A DNA stretch of 64,000 nt from Patulibacter sp040675535 (GCF_040675535.1 NZ_JBFAPC010000005.1:16717-80716), one strand, 5' to 3'; shown: positions 6,474-15,760, counted from the stretch's first letter. Translations and numbers: made by a program. The notes: generated from the sequence alone by a model not told the origin.

Positions 6474-7877
6474 ATGAGCACCACCGTCATCCGCGGCGGC
6501 ACCGTGGTCAGCGCCGACGGCGAGGCCGCGGGGGACGTCCTGGTCCGCGGGGAGCGGATCGTCGCGGTCGGCGACGTCGGCGCGGTCGACGGCGCGACGG
6601 AGATCGACGCCACCGGCTGCCTCGTCCTGCCGGGCCTCGTCGACAACCACACCCACCTGTCGTTCCCGTTCCAGGGGACGATGTCGGCCGACGACTACGA
6701 CACCGGCACCCGCGCGGCGGCGGCCGGCGGCGTCACCTGCGTCGTCGACTTCGCGATCCAGCAGGACCCCGACGGGCTGGCGTCCGGGCTGGAGGTCTGG
6801 AAGGGCCGGGCCGCCGGGACCGCGCACGTCGACTACGGGTTCCACATGGCCGTCACGAACGCGAGCGACGGCGTCCTGCGGGACATGGGCGCGATGGTCG
6901 AGGCCGGCGTCACGAGCTTCAAGCTGTTCCTCGCCTACAAGGGCGAGCTGATGGCCCGCGACGACGATCTCGCCGCCGTCATGGAACGGGCCCGGGACCT
7001 CGGCGCGCTGACCATGGTGCACGCCGAGAACGGCGACCTCGTCGAGCTCTACGTCGGCCGGGCGCGCGCGGCGGGGCAGACCGCCGCCGTCCACCACGCA
7101 CTGACCCGCCCCGAGTTCGTCGAGGCCGAGGCGACGAGCCGCGCCGCCCGGATCGCCGAGCACACCGGTGCGCCGCTGTTCGTCGTCCATGTCACCTGCG
7201 AGGCCGCGGCGCGCGAGATCGAGGCCGCCCAGGCGCGTGGCGCGGACGTCGTCGGCGAGACGTGCATCCAGTACCTGACGACGTCGATCGACGACCTGCG
7301 CAAGCCCGGCATCGAGGGCTGTCGCTACGTCTGCTCGCCGCCGCTGCGGGACCGCCGCAACCAGGAGCCGCTGTGGACGATGGTCCGCCGCGGCGTCCTG
7401 GAGAGCGTCTCCACGGACCACTGCTCGTTCACCGACGCGCAGAAGGCGCGCGGGCTGGACGACTTCGCGCTCGTGCCCAACGGCCTGCCGATGATCCAGC
7501 ACCGCCTGGCGAAGATGTGGGACGAGGGCGTCCGCACCGGGCGCCTGACCCCGAGCGAGCTCGTCGACCGCTGTTCCACCACGATCGCCCGCCGCTTCGG
7601 CCTGGAGTCCAAGGGGGCGATCGCGCCGGGCAAGGACGCCGACCTCGTGATCTTCGACCCGGCGGCGCCGCGCGACTACGGGGTCGCGACGTCGTTCATG
7701 AACGTCGACTACGACCTCTTCGAGGGCGAGACGGCGACCGGCAGCGTGCGGACGACGCTCTGCCGCGGGACGGTCGTCTACGACGACGGCGAGATCCGCA
7801 CGCAGCCGGGGCACGGGCGCTACGTCGCACGGACGCCGCGGCGCGTGCGGTCGACGGGGGCGACGGGCGGCGCATGA
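6474..7877 (+). CDS. hydA: Dihydropyrimidinase / D-hydantoinase
   Basis: 467-residue amidohydrolase-superfamily enzyme that opens the ring of dihydropyrimidines or 5-substituted hydantoins. The metal centre is visible: GLVDNHTHLSFPF (HxH), SFKLFLAYKG with the lysine expected to be carboxylated, the HAEN and HVTCE histidines, and the aspartate of STDHCSF. The ATG at 6474 has AGGAGG 7 nt upstream; earlier in-frame codons lack this. It is the first gene of an operon: its stop overlaps a 23-codon ORF that in turn overlaps the carbamoyl-amidohydrolase gene. Together these two enzymes give ring opening and then decarbamoylation, the classical reductive pyrimidine or hydantoin route. Confidence 0.9.
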   Translation: MSTTVIRGGTVVSADGEAAGDVLVRGERIVAVGDVGAVDGATEIDATGCLVLPGLVDNHTHLSFPFQGTMSADDYDTGTRAAAAGGVTCVVDFAIQQDPDGLASGLEVWKGRAAGTAHVDYGFHMAVTNASDGVLRDMGAMVEAGVTSFKLFLAYKGELMARDDDLAAVMERARDLGALTMVHAENGDLVELYVGRARAAGQTAAVHHALTRPEFVEAEATSRAARIAEHTGAPLFVVHVTCEAAAREIEAAQARGADVVGETCIQYLTTSIDDLRKPGIEGCRYVCSPPLRDRRNQEPLWTMVRRGVLESVSTDHCSFTDAQKARGLDDFALVPNGLPMIQHRLAKMWDEGVRTGRLTPSELVDRCSTTIARRFGLESKGAIAPGKDADLVIFDPAAPRDYGVATSFMNVDYDLFEGETATGSVRTTLCRGTVVYDDGEIRTQPGHGRYVARTPRRVRSTGATGGA

Positions 7878-7945
7878 CCACCCCGGCGCCGCCGCTCGAT
7901 CCCGACCGGATCCTCGCCGGCCTCCGCGGATCGGCCGACGCATGA
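7874..7945 (+). CDS. 23-codon ORF bridging hydA and the amidohydrolase gene
   Basis: An ATG at 7874 overlaps the hydA stop (ATGA), and its own TGA at 7943-7945 overlaps the next gene's ATG at 7942 (ATGA again). The peptide contains LDPDRILAGLR, nearly the same as LDPDRVLADLR at residues 8-18 of the downstream enzyme. It therefore looks like a partial duplication of that gene's 5' end, kept in frame to hand ribosomes on. It may be a coupling minigene or simply debris. No independent function is suggested. Confidence 0.5.
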   Translation: MTTPAPPLDPDRILAGLRGSADA

Positions 7946-9279
7946 GCACGCTCGAGCTGCGCCTGGATCCCGACCGGGTCCTGGCCGACCTCCGCGAGCT
8001 GGCCGCCCGCACCGGCGGGCCGGCCGGCGCGCGCCGCCTGGCGTGGACGGCCGACTGGGCCGCCGCGCGGGACTTCCTGCTCGAGCGACTCGCCGAGCTG
8101 CCCGTGACCGTCGACCGCGACGAGGCGGGCAACCTCTGGGCCGACCTGCCGGGCGAGCGCGCCGGGTTCGTCATCGTCGGCTCGCACATCGACGCGGTGC
8201 CGTCCGGCGGCTGGCTCGACGGCAGCCTGGGCGTGATGACCGCGCTGGAGACGCTCCGCGCGATCGCCGCGTCCGGCGCCGCCCCGCCCGTGGGCGTCCG
8301 GCTCGTCGACTGGGCGGACGAGGAGGGCGCGCGCTTCGGCCGCAGCCTGATCGGCTCCTCCGCCTGCGCCGGCACGCTGCGACCGGACGACCTGCGCGCC
8401 CTGCGCGACGCGGACGGGACCGTGCAGGCCGACGCGATGGCCGAGCACGGCGTCGACGCCGACGAGATCGGGCGCGTGCGGGGACGGCTGGACGGCGCGC
8501 TCGCCTACCTCGAGCTGCACATCGAGCAGGGCCCCGTCCTGCTCGGGCACGGCTGGCCGGCCGCGGCCGTCAGCGGCACGGTCGGCGACGAGCGCCACGT
8601 CGTGACGTTCACCGGCGAGGCCGCGCACGCCGGCTCCACGCCGATGGCCACCCGGCGCGACCCGGTCGCCGCGGCGGCGCGGGCGACCCTCGCGATCCGC
8701 GAGGTCGGCATCGCGCACGGCGGCGTCTGCACCGTCGGCGCGCTGCGCGCCGACCCGGGCGTCGTCACCGCGATCGCCGGGTCGTGCGAGCTGCTGCTCG
8801 ACCAGCGCCACCTGGACCCGGAGACGCTGGCCGCGATGCTCGCCGACGCGACCTCCGCCTGCGAGGACGCGGCCCGGGAGTTCGGCTGCGAGGTCCGCCC
8901 CGAGCGGATCTTCTCCGCCGCGCCGACGCCGTTCCACCCCGAGCTCGTCGCCGCGGCCCGCACCGCGGTCGCCGACGCGGGCGGCGGCGACCACGAGCCC
9001 GTGCCGAGTGGCCCGCTGCACGACGCGACCGAGATCGGCCGCCTCGTCCCCACGGCGATGGTCTTCGCGCAGTCCGACCCGCCGATCTCGCACACGGCGG
9101 TCGAGGACAGCCCGGAGTTCGCGCTGCGCATCGCCATCGACGCGTTCGGCCGCACCGCCGCCACCGCGATCGCGCTCGCCGCCGCCGGCCGGCTGACCCC
9201 ACCGGACGGCGCGCGCCACCCCGATCCGCCCTCGACGGACCCCGCCCGACCGAGCGACTCGTCCTCGACGGCCGCCTGA
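7942..9279 (+). CDS. Zn-dependent N-carbamoyl amino acid amidohydrolase / beta-ureidopropionase (M20 family)
   Basis: 445 residues of the M20/AllC-HyuC family, which hydrolyse N-carbamoyl amino acids, ureidopropionate or allantoate. Metal-binding signatures are present in order: VIVGSHIDAVPSGGWLDGSLG (His, Asp), DWADEEGARFG (Glu-Glu), ELHIEQGPVL (His) and a late ISHTAVED histidine. The lid domain carries GEAAHAGSTPM. The ATG at 7942 overlaps the preceding minigene stop. The last 30 residues are proline- and serine-rich and probably disordered. In this operon it should act on the carbamoyl product of HydA, releasing ammonia, CO2 and a beta-alanine-type or D/L-amino acid. Confidence 0.88.
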   Translation: MSTLELRLDPDRVLADLRELAARTGGPAGARRLAWTADWAAARDFLLERLAELPVTVDRDEAGNLWADLPGERAGFVIVGSHIDAVPSGGWLDGSLGVMTALETLRAIAASGAAPPVGVRLVDWADEEGARFGRSLIGSSACAGTLRPDDLRALRDADGTVQADAMAEHGVDADEIGRVRGRLDGALAYLELHIEQGPVLLGHGWPAAAVSGTVGDERHVVTFTGEAAHAGSTPMATRRDPVAAAARATLAIREVGIAHGGVCTVGALRADPGVVTAIAGSCELLLDQRHLDPETLAAMLADATSACEDAAREFGCEVRPERIFSAAPTPFHPELVAAARTAVADAGGGDHEPVPSGPLHDATEIGRLVPTAMVFAQSDPPISHTAVEDSPEFALRIAIDAFGRTAATAIALAAAGRLTPPDGARHPDPPSTDPARPSDSSSTAA

Positions 9280-9308
9280 ACGTCCCCACCCCGAGCAGAG
9301 GAACACGC

Positions 9309-10319
9309 ATGGACTTCGGCATCACGGTGCTCCCCGACCCTCCCGCCCGGCGCTTCGTCGAGCTCGTGCAGGCCGCCGAGCAGGCGGGCTTCACCTACGG
9401 CTGGACGTACGACTCGCACATCCTCTGGCAGGAGGGCTACGTCTTCCTGACCATGGGCGTGCAGGCCACCTCGGTCATGCGCTTCGGCCACTGCGTGACG
9501 AACCCCGCGATCCGCGACCCCACGGTCACGGCCAGCGCCTACGCGACGCTCCAGCAGGTCTCCGGCGGCCGGATGATCCTCGGCATCGGCCGGGGCGACT
9601 CGTCGCGGCGGGTGACGGGGCTGAAGCCCGTGCCGGTCGACGAGTTCGAGCGCCGCCTGCGGATGATCAAGGGCCTCATGAACGGCCGCGAGGTCGACTG
9701 GAACGACAAGCGGCTGCAGCTCGAGTGGGTCGAGGAGGGCACGCCGGAGATCCCGATGGCGGTCGCCGCCTACGGGCCCCGCGTCCTCGGCGTCGCGGGC
9801 CGCGTCGGCGACGCGCTGATCATCCAGCTCGCCGACGTGGAGATCACCACGTGGCTGATCGAGCAGGCGCGCGCCGCCGCGACCGCCGAGGGCCGCGACC
9901 CCGACGCGATCCGCCCGATCGTCTGCGCGCCCGCCGTGCTGGAGCGCGACCTCGCCGTCGCCCGCGACCAGGTCCGCTGGTTCCCCGCGATGGTCTCCAA
10001 CCACGTCAAGACCCTCATCGCCCGGCACGGCGAGGGCGGCGGCATCCCGCGCGCCCTGACCGACTACGTCCGGGCGATCGAGACCTACGACTACGCCGAG
10101 CACAGCCGGATGGGCGCCGACCACGGCAAGTACATCAGCGACGAGATCTGCGACCGCTTCTGCTTCCTCGGCGAGGCCGAGGACCACCAGCGGAAGATCG
10201 CCGCGCTGCAGGCCGTAGGCGTCGACCAGGTCAACCTCTACCTGATGACGGCGGACATGGACGGGACGCTCGCGCGCTACGGCCGCGACGTGATCCCGGC
10301 CTTCGCGGCCGGCGCCTGA
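9309..10319 (+). CDS. LLM-class (F420- or flavin-dependent) oxidoreductase
   Basis: 336-residue luciferase-like TIM-barrel protein starting MDFGITVLPDPPARRFVELV. It has WTYDSHILWQEGYVFL, the family strand MILGIGRGDSSRR and a C-terminal barrel closure DQVNLYLMTADMDGT. The absence of a GxG loop leaves F420 or FMN both possible. A related LLM subfamily is known to sit next to dihydropyrimidinases, which fits its place as the third gene of this operon, 29 bp after the amidohydrolase with an AGAGGAA ribosome site. It may reduce or oxygenate a pyrimidine-type ring; the exact substrate is not deducible. Confidence 0.8.
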   Translation: MDFGITVLPDPPARRFVELVQAAEQAGFTYGWTYDSHILWQEGYVFLTMGVQATSVMRFGHCVTNPAIRDPTVTASAYATLQQVSGGRMILGIGRGDSSRRVTGLKPVPVDEFERRLRMIKGLMNGREVDWNDKRLQLEWVEEGTPEIPMAVAAYGPRVLGVAGRVGDALIIQLADVEITTWLIEQARAAATAEGRDPDAIRPIVCAPAVLERDLAVARDQVRWFPAMVSNHVKTLIARHGEGGGIPRALTDYVRAIETYDYAEHSRMGADHGKYISDEICDRFCFLGEAEDHQRKIAALQAVGVDQVNLYLMTADMDGTLARYGRDVIPAFAAGA

Positions 10320-10595
10320 GGAGGGCTACGACCGGACGAGCCCCGACCCGACCCGGTCGCCACCGGCCAGGGCGCGGTGAAGTCCGGCCGCCTCGTGGTG
10401 ACGCCGAAGGCCAGGCGCCGGCCGCCGAAGGGCCGCTAGGTGCTGACCGCGACCGTCACTCAGGGGCATGGGGATAGAAGACCACCGAGAAGCTCACGCT
10501 CGAGCAGGACGGCAGACCGAGGCCGCTCCCCCGGTGTGAGCGCGTGTGAGCGCCGTGTGCGGGCGCTGTGAGGGGCTCCCCGCAAGCTCCTCCCC

Positions 10596-12128
10596 ATGAG
10601 CACCACCGCCACCACGCCCCCGACGTCGTCGTCGTCGCGCGTATATCCCTCCCTTCGCGCGGCCTGGATCCCCCTCGCCGCCCTCTGCCTCGCCTTCTTC
10701 GTCGAGATGGTCGACAACACGCTGCTGTCGATCGCCCTGCCCACCATCGGCCGCGACCTGCACAGCGGCACCACCGACCTGCAGTGGGTCACCGGCGCCT
10801 ACTCGCTGACCTTCGGCGGGCTGCTGCTGACCGCCGGATCGATCGCCGACCGCTGGGGCCGGCGACGCGTCCTGATGGTCGGGCTCGGCGTGTTCGGCAC
10901 GCTGAGCCTCCTCGTCGTCGCCGTCCACTCCGCGGGCGAGCTGATCGCCCTGCGCGCCGGCCTCGGCATCGCCGCCGCGATGATGGCGCCGATCACCAAC
11001 TCGCTCGTCTTCCGGCTCTTCGACGACCAGGCGCTGCGGATGCGCGCCATGACGGTGATGATCACCGTCGGCCTGTCCGGCTTCGTCCTCGGCCCGCTGC
11101 TCGGCGGCACCGCCCTGGCGCACATCAGCTGGGAGTGGCTGCTCGTCGTCAACGCGCCGATCGCGATGATCGCGTACGTCGGCATCCGGCTGGGCGTCGC
11201 GGCCGACCACCCGGACGACCTGACCAAGGACCGGCTCGACCTGCCGGGCGCCGTCCTCAGCGTCCTCACGATCGGCCTGGCCTGCTACTCGCTGACCAGC
11301 GGCGTCGAGCACGGCTGGCTCGGCGCGGGCACCCTCGCGGCGATCGTCGGCGCGGTCGGCGCGGCCGTCTGGTTCGTCCGGCACGAGCGCACCACGGCGT
11401 CGCCGATGCTCGACCTCGGCCTGTTCTCGAACGGCACCGTCCGCGGCGCCGCCATCGCCCAGGCCGGCACCTCGATCGCCATGGCCGCCGTGATGTTCGG
11501 CCTCATCCTGCACTTCCAGTACGCCTACGGCTGGAGCCCCGTGAAGGCCGGCCTCGCGAACCTGCCGCTGATCGTGACGATGCTCCTCGCGTCGCCCCTC
11601 TCCGAGGGCCTCGCCAAGCGCTTCGGACACCGCGTCGCCTGCATGATCGCGGCGGCCCTGCTCGCCGTCTCGCTGGGCGGCATGTCGTGGGGCGTCTACC
11701 ACGGCTACCTCGCCATCGCGATCTCGATGGTGGTGATGACGGTCGGCCTGCGGACGATCATGACCATCTGCGCCGTGGCCCTCGTCGACGCGATGCCGGC
11801 CAACCGCACGTCGATGGGCACCGCCCTGAACGACACCGCCCAGGAGGTCGGCACGAGCGTCGGCACCGCCGTCGTCGGCACCCTGATCGCCGTCCTGGTC
11901 ACCACCGCGCTGCCCGCCGGCGCCTGGAGCCACGACCTCGTCCAGTCGTTCTTCCACGGCGAGCGCGTGACCTACGGCATCCTCGCGATCGTCGTCGGCG
12001 TGGTCGCCGGCTACGGCGCCTGGACGCTGACCGACTCGCGGTCCGTCGAGGAGCACCCGGAGGAGGAGCCGGCCGAGGAGGCGTCCGCGGAGCCGCGGGC
12101 CGACCGCACGCCGGCGCTGACCGCCTGA
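10596..12128 (+). CDS. MFS transporter, DHA2 (14-TM drug exporter) family
   Basis: 510 residues with about 14 hydrophobic helices. Helix 1 contains the DHA2 motif (VEMVDNTLLSIALPTIGRDL), followed by QWVTGAYSLTFGGLL and the loop signature GSIADRWGRRRVLM. An EmrB/QacA-like LDLPGAVLS boundary leads to the second half. The C-terminal cytoplasmic tail is highly acidic (about 16 Glu among the last 40 residues). The ATG at 10596 lacks a good ribosome site. The 3' end is part of a 38-bp tandem repeat that spills past the stop. Exports an unknown, probably toxic, compound. Confidence 0.85.
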   Translation: MSTTATTPPTSSSSRVYPSLRAAWIPLAALCLAFFVEMVDNTLLSIALPTIGRDLHSGTTDLQWVTGAYSLTFGGLLLTAGSIADRWGRRRVLMVGLGVFGTLSLLVVAVHSAGELIALRAGLGIAAAMMAPITNSLVFRLFDDQALRMRAMTVMITVGLSGFVLGPLLGGTALAHISWEWLLVVNAPIAMIAYVGIRLGVAADHPDDLTKDRLDLPGAVLSVLTIGLACYSLTSGVEHGWLGAGTLAAIVGAVGAAVWFVRHERTTASPMLDLGLFSNGTVRGAAIAQAGTSIAMAAVMFGLILHFQYAYGWSPVKAGLANLPLIVTMLLASPLSEGLAKRFGHRVACMIAAALLAVSLGGMSWGVYHGYLAIAISMVVMTVGLRTIMTICAVALVDAMPANRTSMGTALNDTAQEVGTSVGTAVVGTLIAVLVTTALPAGAWSHDLVQSFFHGERVTYGILAIVVGVVAGYGAWTLTDSRSVEEHPEEEPAEEASAEPRADRTPALTA

Positions 12129-12190
12129 TCCGGCGGGCCGACCGGACGCCGGCGCTCACCGCCCGATCCGGCGGGCGGACCGGGCACCGG
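12097..12190. repeat. 38-bp tandem repeat across the MFS stop codon
   Basis: Units beginning GGGCCGACCG start at 12097, 12135 and 12173, each followed by GCGCT(G/C)ACCGCC and GATCCGGC; the third is partial. The first unit encodes the last codons and stop of the MFS gene, and the others lie outside it. It looks like a local slippage or duplication of a gene 3' end. Confidence 0.8.
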
Positions 12191-12349
12191 GTGCTCGTCG
12201 CACCAGACCTCCAGGGCTCCGAGGATGGCGACGCGCACGCGCCCACTCTTGCACGGGGTCGCGGGGATCCGGGCGAGCGGGTGCGCTCCCGGGCCGCATC
12301 ACGTCCCGGCACCCGGGGCGCCGTCGGGCCGACGCGGGACACTGGTGCG

Positions 12350-13492
12350 GTGAGCGATGCGCCGGGGAATCCCTCTCGCGAGGACGCGACCGTCGTCGTG
12401 ATCGGGGGCGGCCAGGCCGGGCTGTCCGCCGGACACCACCTGCGGGGCCGGGGGTTCGCCGACGCTGCAGGGGCCGCGGCACCGGACCCGTCCTTCGTCG
12501 TGCTCGACGCCGAGGACGGGCCGGGCGGCGCGTGGCGGCACCGCTGGGCGTCGCTGACGATGCGCACGGTCAACGGCATCTTCGACCTGCCACGGTTCCC
12601 GAAGCCGCCGATCGATCCGGACGCGCCCAGCAGGGTGGCGGTGCCGGAGTACTTCGCCGCGTTCGAGCGCGCGGAGCACCTGCCGATCCGCCGGCCCGTG
12701 ACCGTCACCGCGGTCACGCGCGCCGACGCGGACCCCGACGGCGACCTGCTCGTCGAGACCACCGCGGGCGGCTGGCGGACCCGGGCGATCGTCAACGCCA
12801 CGGGCACCTGGAACACCCCGGTCCTGCCCGTCTACCCGGGGCAGGAGTCCTTCCGCGGCCGCCAGCTGCACACGCGGGACTACGTCGACGCCGACGCGTT
12901 CGCGGGGCAGCGGGTGGCGATCGTCGGCGGCGGGATCTCGGCGCTCCAGCTGCTCGAGGAGGTCTCCCGGAAGTCGACGGTGCTCTGGTACACGCGGCGC
13001 GAGCCGGTCTTCCTCGACGGCGAGTTCCGGGCCGAGGTGGAGGGGCGCATGGTCATCGAGCGCGTGGCCGCCGACGTCGAGGCCGGCAATCCGACCGGGA
13101 GCGTCGTCTCCTACACCGGCCTGATCGAGACGCCCTACGTGCGGGCCGCCCGTGAGCGCGGGGTGCTGCACCGGCGCCCGATGTTCGCGTCCATCGAGCC
13201 CGACGGCGTCCGCGAGCCCGACGGCTCCTTCACCCGGGTCGACGTGCTCCTCTGGGCCACGGGCTTCAAGGCGCACATCGCCCACCTCGACCCCCTCGGC
13301 CTGCGCAACGCCCGCGGCGGCATCGCGATGCGGGGCACCCAGGTCGCCGACGAGCCGCGCGTCCACCTGATCGGCTTCGGCCCGTCCCAGTCCACGGTCG
13401 GGGCCAACCGCGCCGGACGCGAGGCCGCGTGGGCGCTGGCCGCGCGGCTCGGGGTCGCGCGGCCGACGGGGGCGCGACGCGGGGCGGGGTGA
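12350..13492 (+). CDS. Flavin-containing monooxygenase-like NAD(P)/FAD oxidoreductase
   Basis: 380 residues with two dinucleotide folds: the N-terminal FAD site VVVIGGGQAGLSAGHHL and a second NADPH site VAIVGGGISALQLLEEV about residue 190. Between them are GGAWRHRWASLTMRT, as in flavin monooxygenases, and NATGTWNTPVLP. The ATG (Asp-type) motif LLWATGFKAHI is near the end. It belongs to the YUCCA/CzcO-like group that oxygenates small molecules or activates NAD(P)H-dependent detoxification. GTG 12350 is the only sensible start; no ATG lies upstream in frame after the repeat region. Substrate unknown. It follows the exporter by 220 bp. Confidence 0.82.
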   Translation: MSDAPGNPSREDATVVVIGGGQAGLSAGHHLRGRGFADAAGAAAPDPSFVVLDAEDGPGGAWRHRWASLTMRTVNGIFDLPRFPKPPIDPDAPSRVAVPEYFAAFERAEHLPIRRPVTVTAVTRADADPDGDLLVETTAGGWRTRAIVNATGTWNTPVLPVYPGQESFRGRQLHTRDYVDADAFAGQRVAIVGGGISALQLLEEVSRKSTVLWYTRREPVFLDGEFRAEVEGRMVIERVAADVEAGNPTGSVVSYTGLIETPYVRAARERGVLHRRPMFASIEPDGVREPDGSFTRVDVLLWATGFKAHIAHLDPLGLRNARGGIAMRGTQVADEPRVHLIGFGPSQSTVGANRAGREAAWALAARLGVARPTGARRGAG

Positions 13493-13625
13493 CGGGCGCG
13501 GCGTGCCGGGGCAGACGCGCGTCGAGGGTGCCGTCCGCGAGCGCCGGGCCCGGCTCCCGCGGACGGTCCGCGTGGTGGCGATGACCCCGGACGTCGTGCC
13601 CGGTCGTGGCGGGCCGCTCCCCGCC

Positions 13626-14840
13626 TCAGAGCCCGAACGCCCGCTGGGCGAACCAGAACATGCCGACCGCGCACACGCTCGTGGCGACCGCCCCGGTGGT
13701 CCAGGTGCCGGCCGGGGCCGAGCGGTGACGGAGGACCGCGAGCAGCGGGAAGGTCAGGAGGATGATCGCCAGCTGCACGGACTCGATGCCGAGGTTGAAG
13801 ACGAGCAGCGACGACAGCAGGGACCACGACGCGGACTGGTCGATCCCCAGCGCCGAGGCGAACCCGAGCCCGTGGACCAGCCCGAAGCAGAAGACCACGC
13901 CGAGGCGGATCCAGCCCGCGCGGTCGAGTCCGAGGGGTCCTGCGCTGACGTCGGCGACGTCGCCCGGGTGGGCGCGCAGCTCCCATATCCGTCTGAGGTG
14001 GAGGGCCGCCACGACCGCGATCGAGAGCGCGATGATCGGCTCGACGATGCCGGCCGGCACGTGGACGAGGCCGAGCGCGGCGAGGATGAACGTCACCGAG
14101 TGGGCGACGGTGAAGGCCGTCGCCGTGAGGACGATCTCGCGGAGCCGCCGCGAGCCGACGATCAGCGCCAGCAGGAACAGGATGTGGTCGATGCCGGTGT
14201 AGAGGTGCTCGGCGCCGAGGCGGTAGAACGACCCGTACTGCGACAGCAGCGACTCCCGGGTGGAGAACGACGGGTGCTCGGCGTCGAGGCCGGCGCTCCC
14301 CGACCGCAGGTCGAGGTCGTAGCCCACGATCGTCTTCGTGCCGCGGACGTAGCCCTCGGAGTCCGGGAACAGCTCGCTGCGGAGCTCGTGCGCCCCGCCG
14401 CTCTCGGGGCAGCGGTAGTCCAGGTCGAGCACGGCGTACGGCGCGCCGTCGCGCTGCTCGATCCTGGTGCGGCCGTCCTGCGTCGGCGTGCAGGCGCTGC
14501 CGTCCTTCACGGTGAGCGTCTGGTGCCGGGCGACGTAGGCGAGGACGGTGCGGGCGTGGGCGTCGATCGCCGCGGCCTGGGGCCCGGCATCGCCGGAGTC
14601 GAACGCGGCCGTTCCCTGGCGGAAGAGCCGGTCGTCGCGCTGGACGTCGGCGGCGGAGACGACGAGCAGGTCGTACTCCAGCGCCAGCTCGACGCGGACG
14701 TGGCCCTTCTCCGGGGCGGTCATGTCGGCGTAGACCACCGAGCTGAACCCGTGGGCGCCGGCGGGGGCGGTCGAGACGAAGAGGCTCGCGCACGCCACGA
14801 TGGCGACGAGCAGAGCGGTGCCGAGTGAACGTGGTCGCAT
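13626..14840 (-). CDS. HupE/UreJ-family membrane protein
   Basis: 404 residues with a signal peptide (residues 1-30, ending PAGAHG), an extracellular domain of about 180 residues rich in short strands, and about six C-terminal transmembrane helices. The helices hold the HupE/UreJ_2 pattern: YTGIDHILFLLALIVG with the conserved H and D, TAFTVAHSVTFILAALG, and GLVHGLGFASAL. HupE/UreJ relatives are proposed nickel or cobalt permeases, while this long secreted-domain subgroup is uncharacterised. The histidines suggest metal binding. It is divergent from a lipoprotein gene. Confidence 0.8.
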   Translation of the reverse strand: MRPRSLGTALLVAIVACASLFVSTAPAGAHGFSSVVYADMTAPEKGHVRVELALEYDLLVVSAADVQRDDRLFRQGTAAFDSGDAGPQAAAIDAHARTVLAYVARHQTLTVKDGSACTPTQDGRTRIEQRDGAPYAVLDLDYRCPESGGAHELRSELFPDSEGYVRGTKTIVGYDLDLRSGSAGLDAEHPSFSTRESLLSQYGSFYRLGAEHLYTGIDHILFLLALIVGSRRLREIVLTATAFTVAHSVTFILAALGLVHVPAGIVEPIIALSIAVVAALHLRRIWELRAHPGDVADVSAGPLGLDRAGWIRLGVVFCFGLVHGLGFASALGIDQSASWSLLSSLLVFNLGIESVQLAIILLTFPLLAVLRHRSAPAGTWTTGAVATSVCAVGMFWFAQRAFGL

Positions 14841-14969
14841 GGGAGGGGCGGCGCCGTCCTCGGGCCTCGGCCATCCTGGCGTCCGGGGGTTCACGGCTGG
14901 TGACCGCGATGTGAAACCTCGCGGCGGTGATCGACGCGGGTGGCGACGACCGGGAAGATGCCCGCCGAC

Positions 14970-15671
14970 ATGCCCAGAACGCACCGCCGTCCTCAACGTC
15001 GCCCCTCGCACCTGGCCCGCCGCGGCGGCGCGCTGGTCCTCACCGCCGCCCTGCTCTGCGGCTGTGGCGGCTCGGCGGACGACTGGTCGAAGCCGCACGC
15101 GAAGCCGACCGCCGTCGGCGCCCTCGGGGCCGGGTTCGTCGCGGCCGACGGCACGCCCGCGCCGGAGTCGACGATCACGCCGCGCCCCGGATCATGGGAC
15201 CGGGTCCGCCCGGAGAAGGGCTACCGCGTGGTGCTCCTGCGCTTCGGCGACGACGCGCCCACCCGCACGGTCGCCGACGCCGTGACGCAGTGGGCAGACG
15301 AGGTGGACGCGAGCCTGAAGACCGTCACGGTGGCCAAGCCCGTCGAGGTCCTCGAGCGCATCGGCGACGCCCTCGCCCTGAAGCCCGACCTGATCATCAG
15401 CGCCGGCAATCACCTCGTCGACCCGCTCGCGCTCGTGACCGCCAACCACCTCGACCAGCAGTTCCTCGTCGTCGGCGCCGAGGTGGCCGAGCCGACCGGG
15501 AACGTCACCGCCGCGGACTGGACCGGCGCGTCGTTCCGCGGCGAGGGTCTGGGGCTCCCGTCGGCCTACGACCCGGCGTCGTTCACCCCCGAGCGCGCCG
15601 GACGGGCGGTCCGCGCCGGGGTGGCTGCGGTGCTCGAGGGCGTCACCGGCGTGGTCCTCCGCATCGACTGA
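14970..15671 (+). CDS. Lipoprotein with periplasmic-binding-like (BMP/Med-type) fold
   Basis: 233-residue exported protein. A basic N-region (RTHRRPQRRPSHLARR), a hydrophobic core and the lipobox LCGC put the lipid-modified cysteine at residue 32. The mature part has DLIISAGNHLVDPLALVTAN, LDQQFLVVGAEVAEP and AGRAVRAGVAAVLEG, an arrangement seen in BMP/Med-like substrate-binding domains. It may bind a small ligand outside the membrane. ATG 14970 is chosen to give a normal signal length; ATG 14958 and GTG 14940 are in frame and possible. It is divergent from the HupE-like gene. Confidence 0.65.
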   Translation: MPRTHRRPQRRPSHLARRGGALVLTAALLCGCGGSADDWSKPHAKPTAVGALGAGFVAADGTPAPESTITPRPGSWDRVRPEKGYRVVLLRFGDDAPTRTVADAVTQWADEVDASLKTVTVAKPVEVLERIGDALALKPDLIISAGNHLVDPLALVTANHLDQQFLVVGAEVAEPTGNVTAADWTGASFRGEGLGLPSAYDPASFTPERAGRAVRAGVAAVLEGVTGVVLRID

Positions 15672-15760
15672 GCGGCGGGTCCCGCGAGCTCGTCGCAACG
15701 CCCGGGGCGGCCGTCCTCACCGGCGGCTCGCCGCTCATGTGGCGCGCCGCTGCGCCGAAT

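Noticed and set aside
10320..10445. Possible tail of a gene (LVVTPKARRRPPKGR and TAG) after the LLM gene
   Set aside because: No start and no family. Basic low-complexity frames like this arise often in such GC-rich DNA.
10568..13492. A 974-codon frame joining the MFS region to the monooxygenase
   Set aside because: The first two thirds are the wrong frame of the MFS gene. Only the part from GTG 12350 has family similarity.
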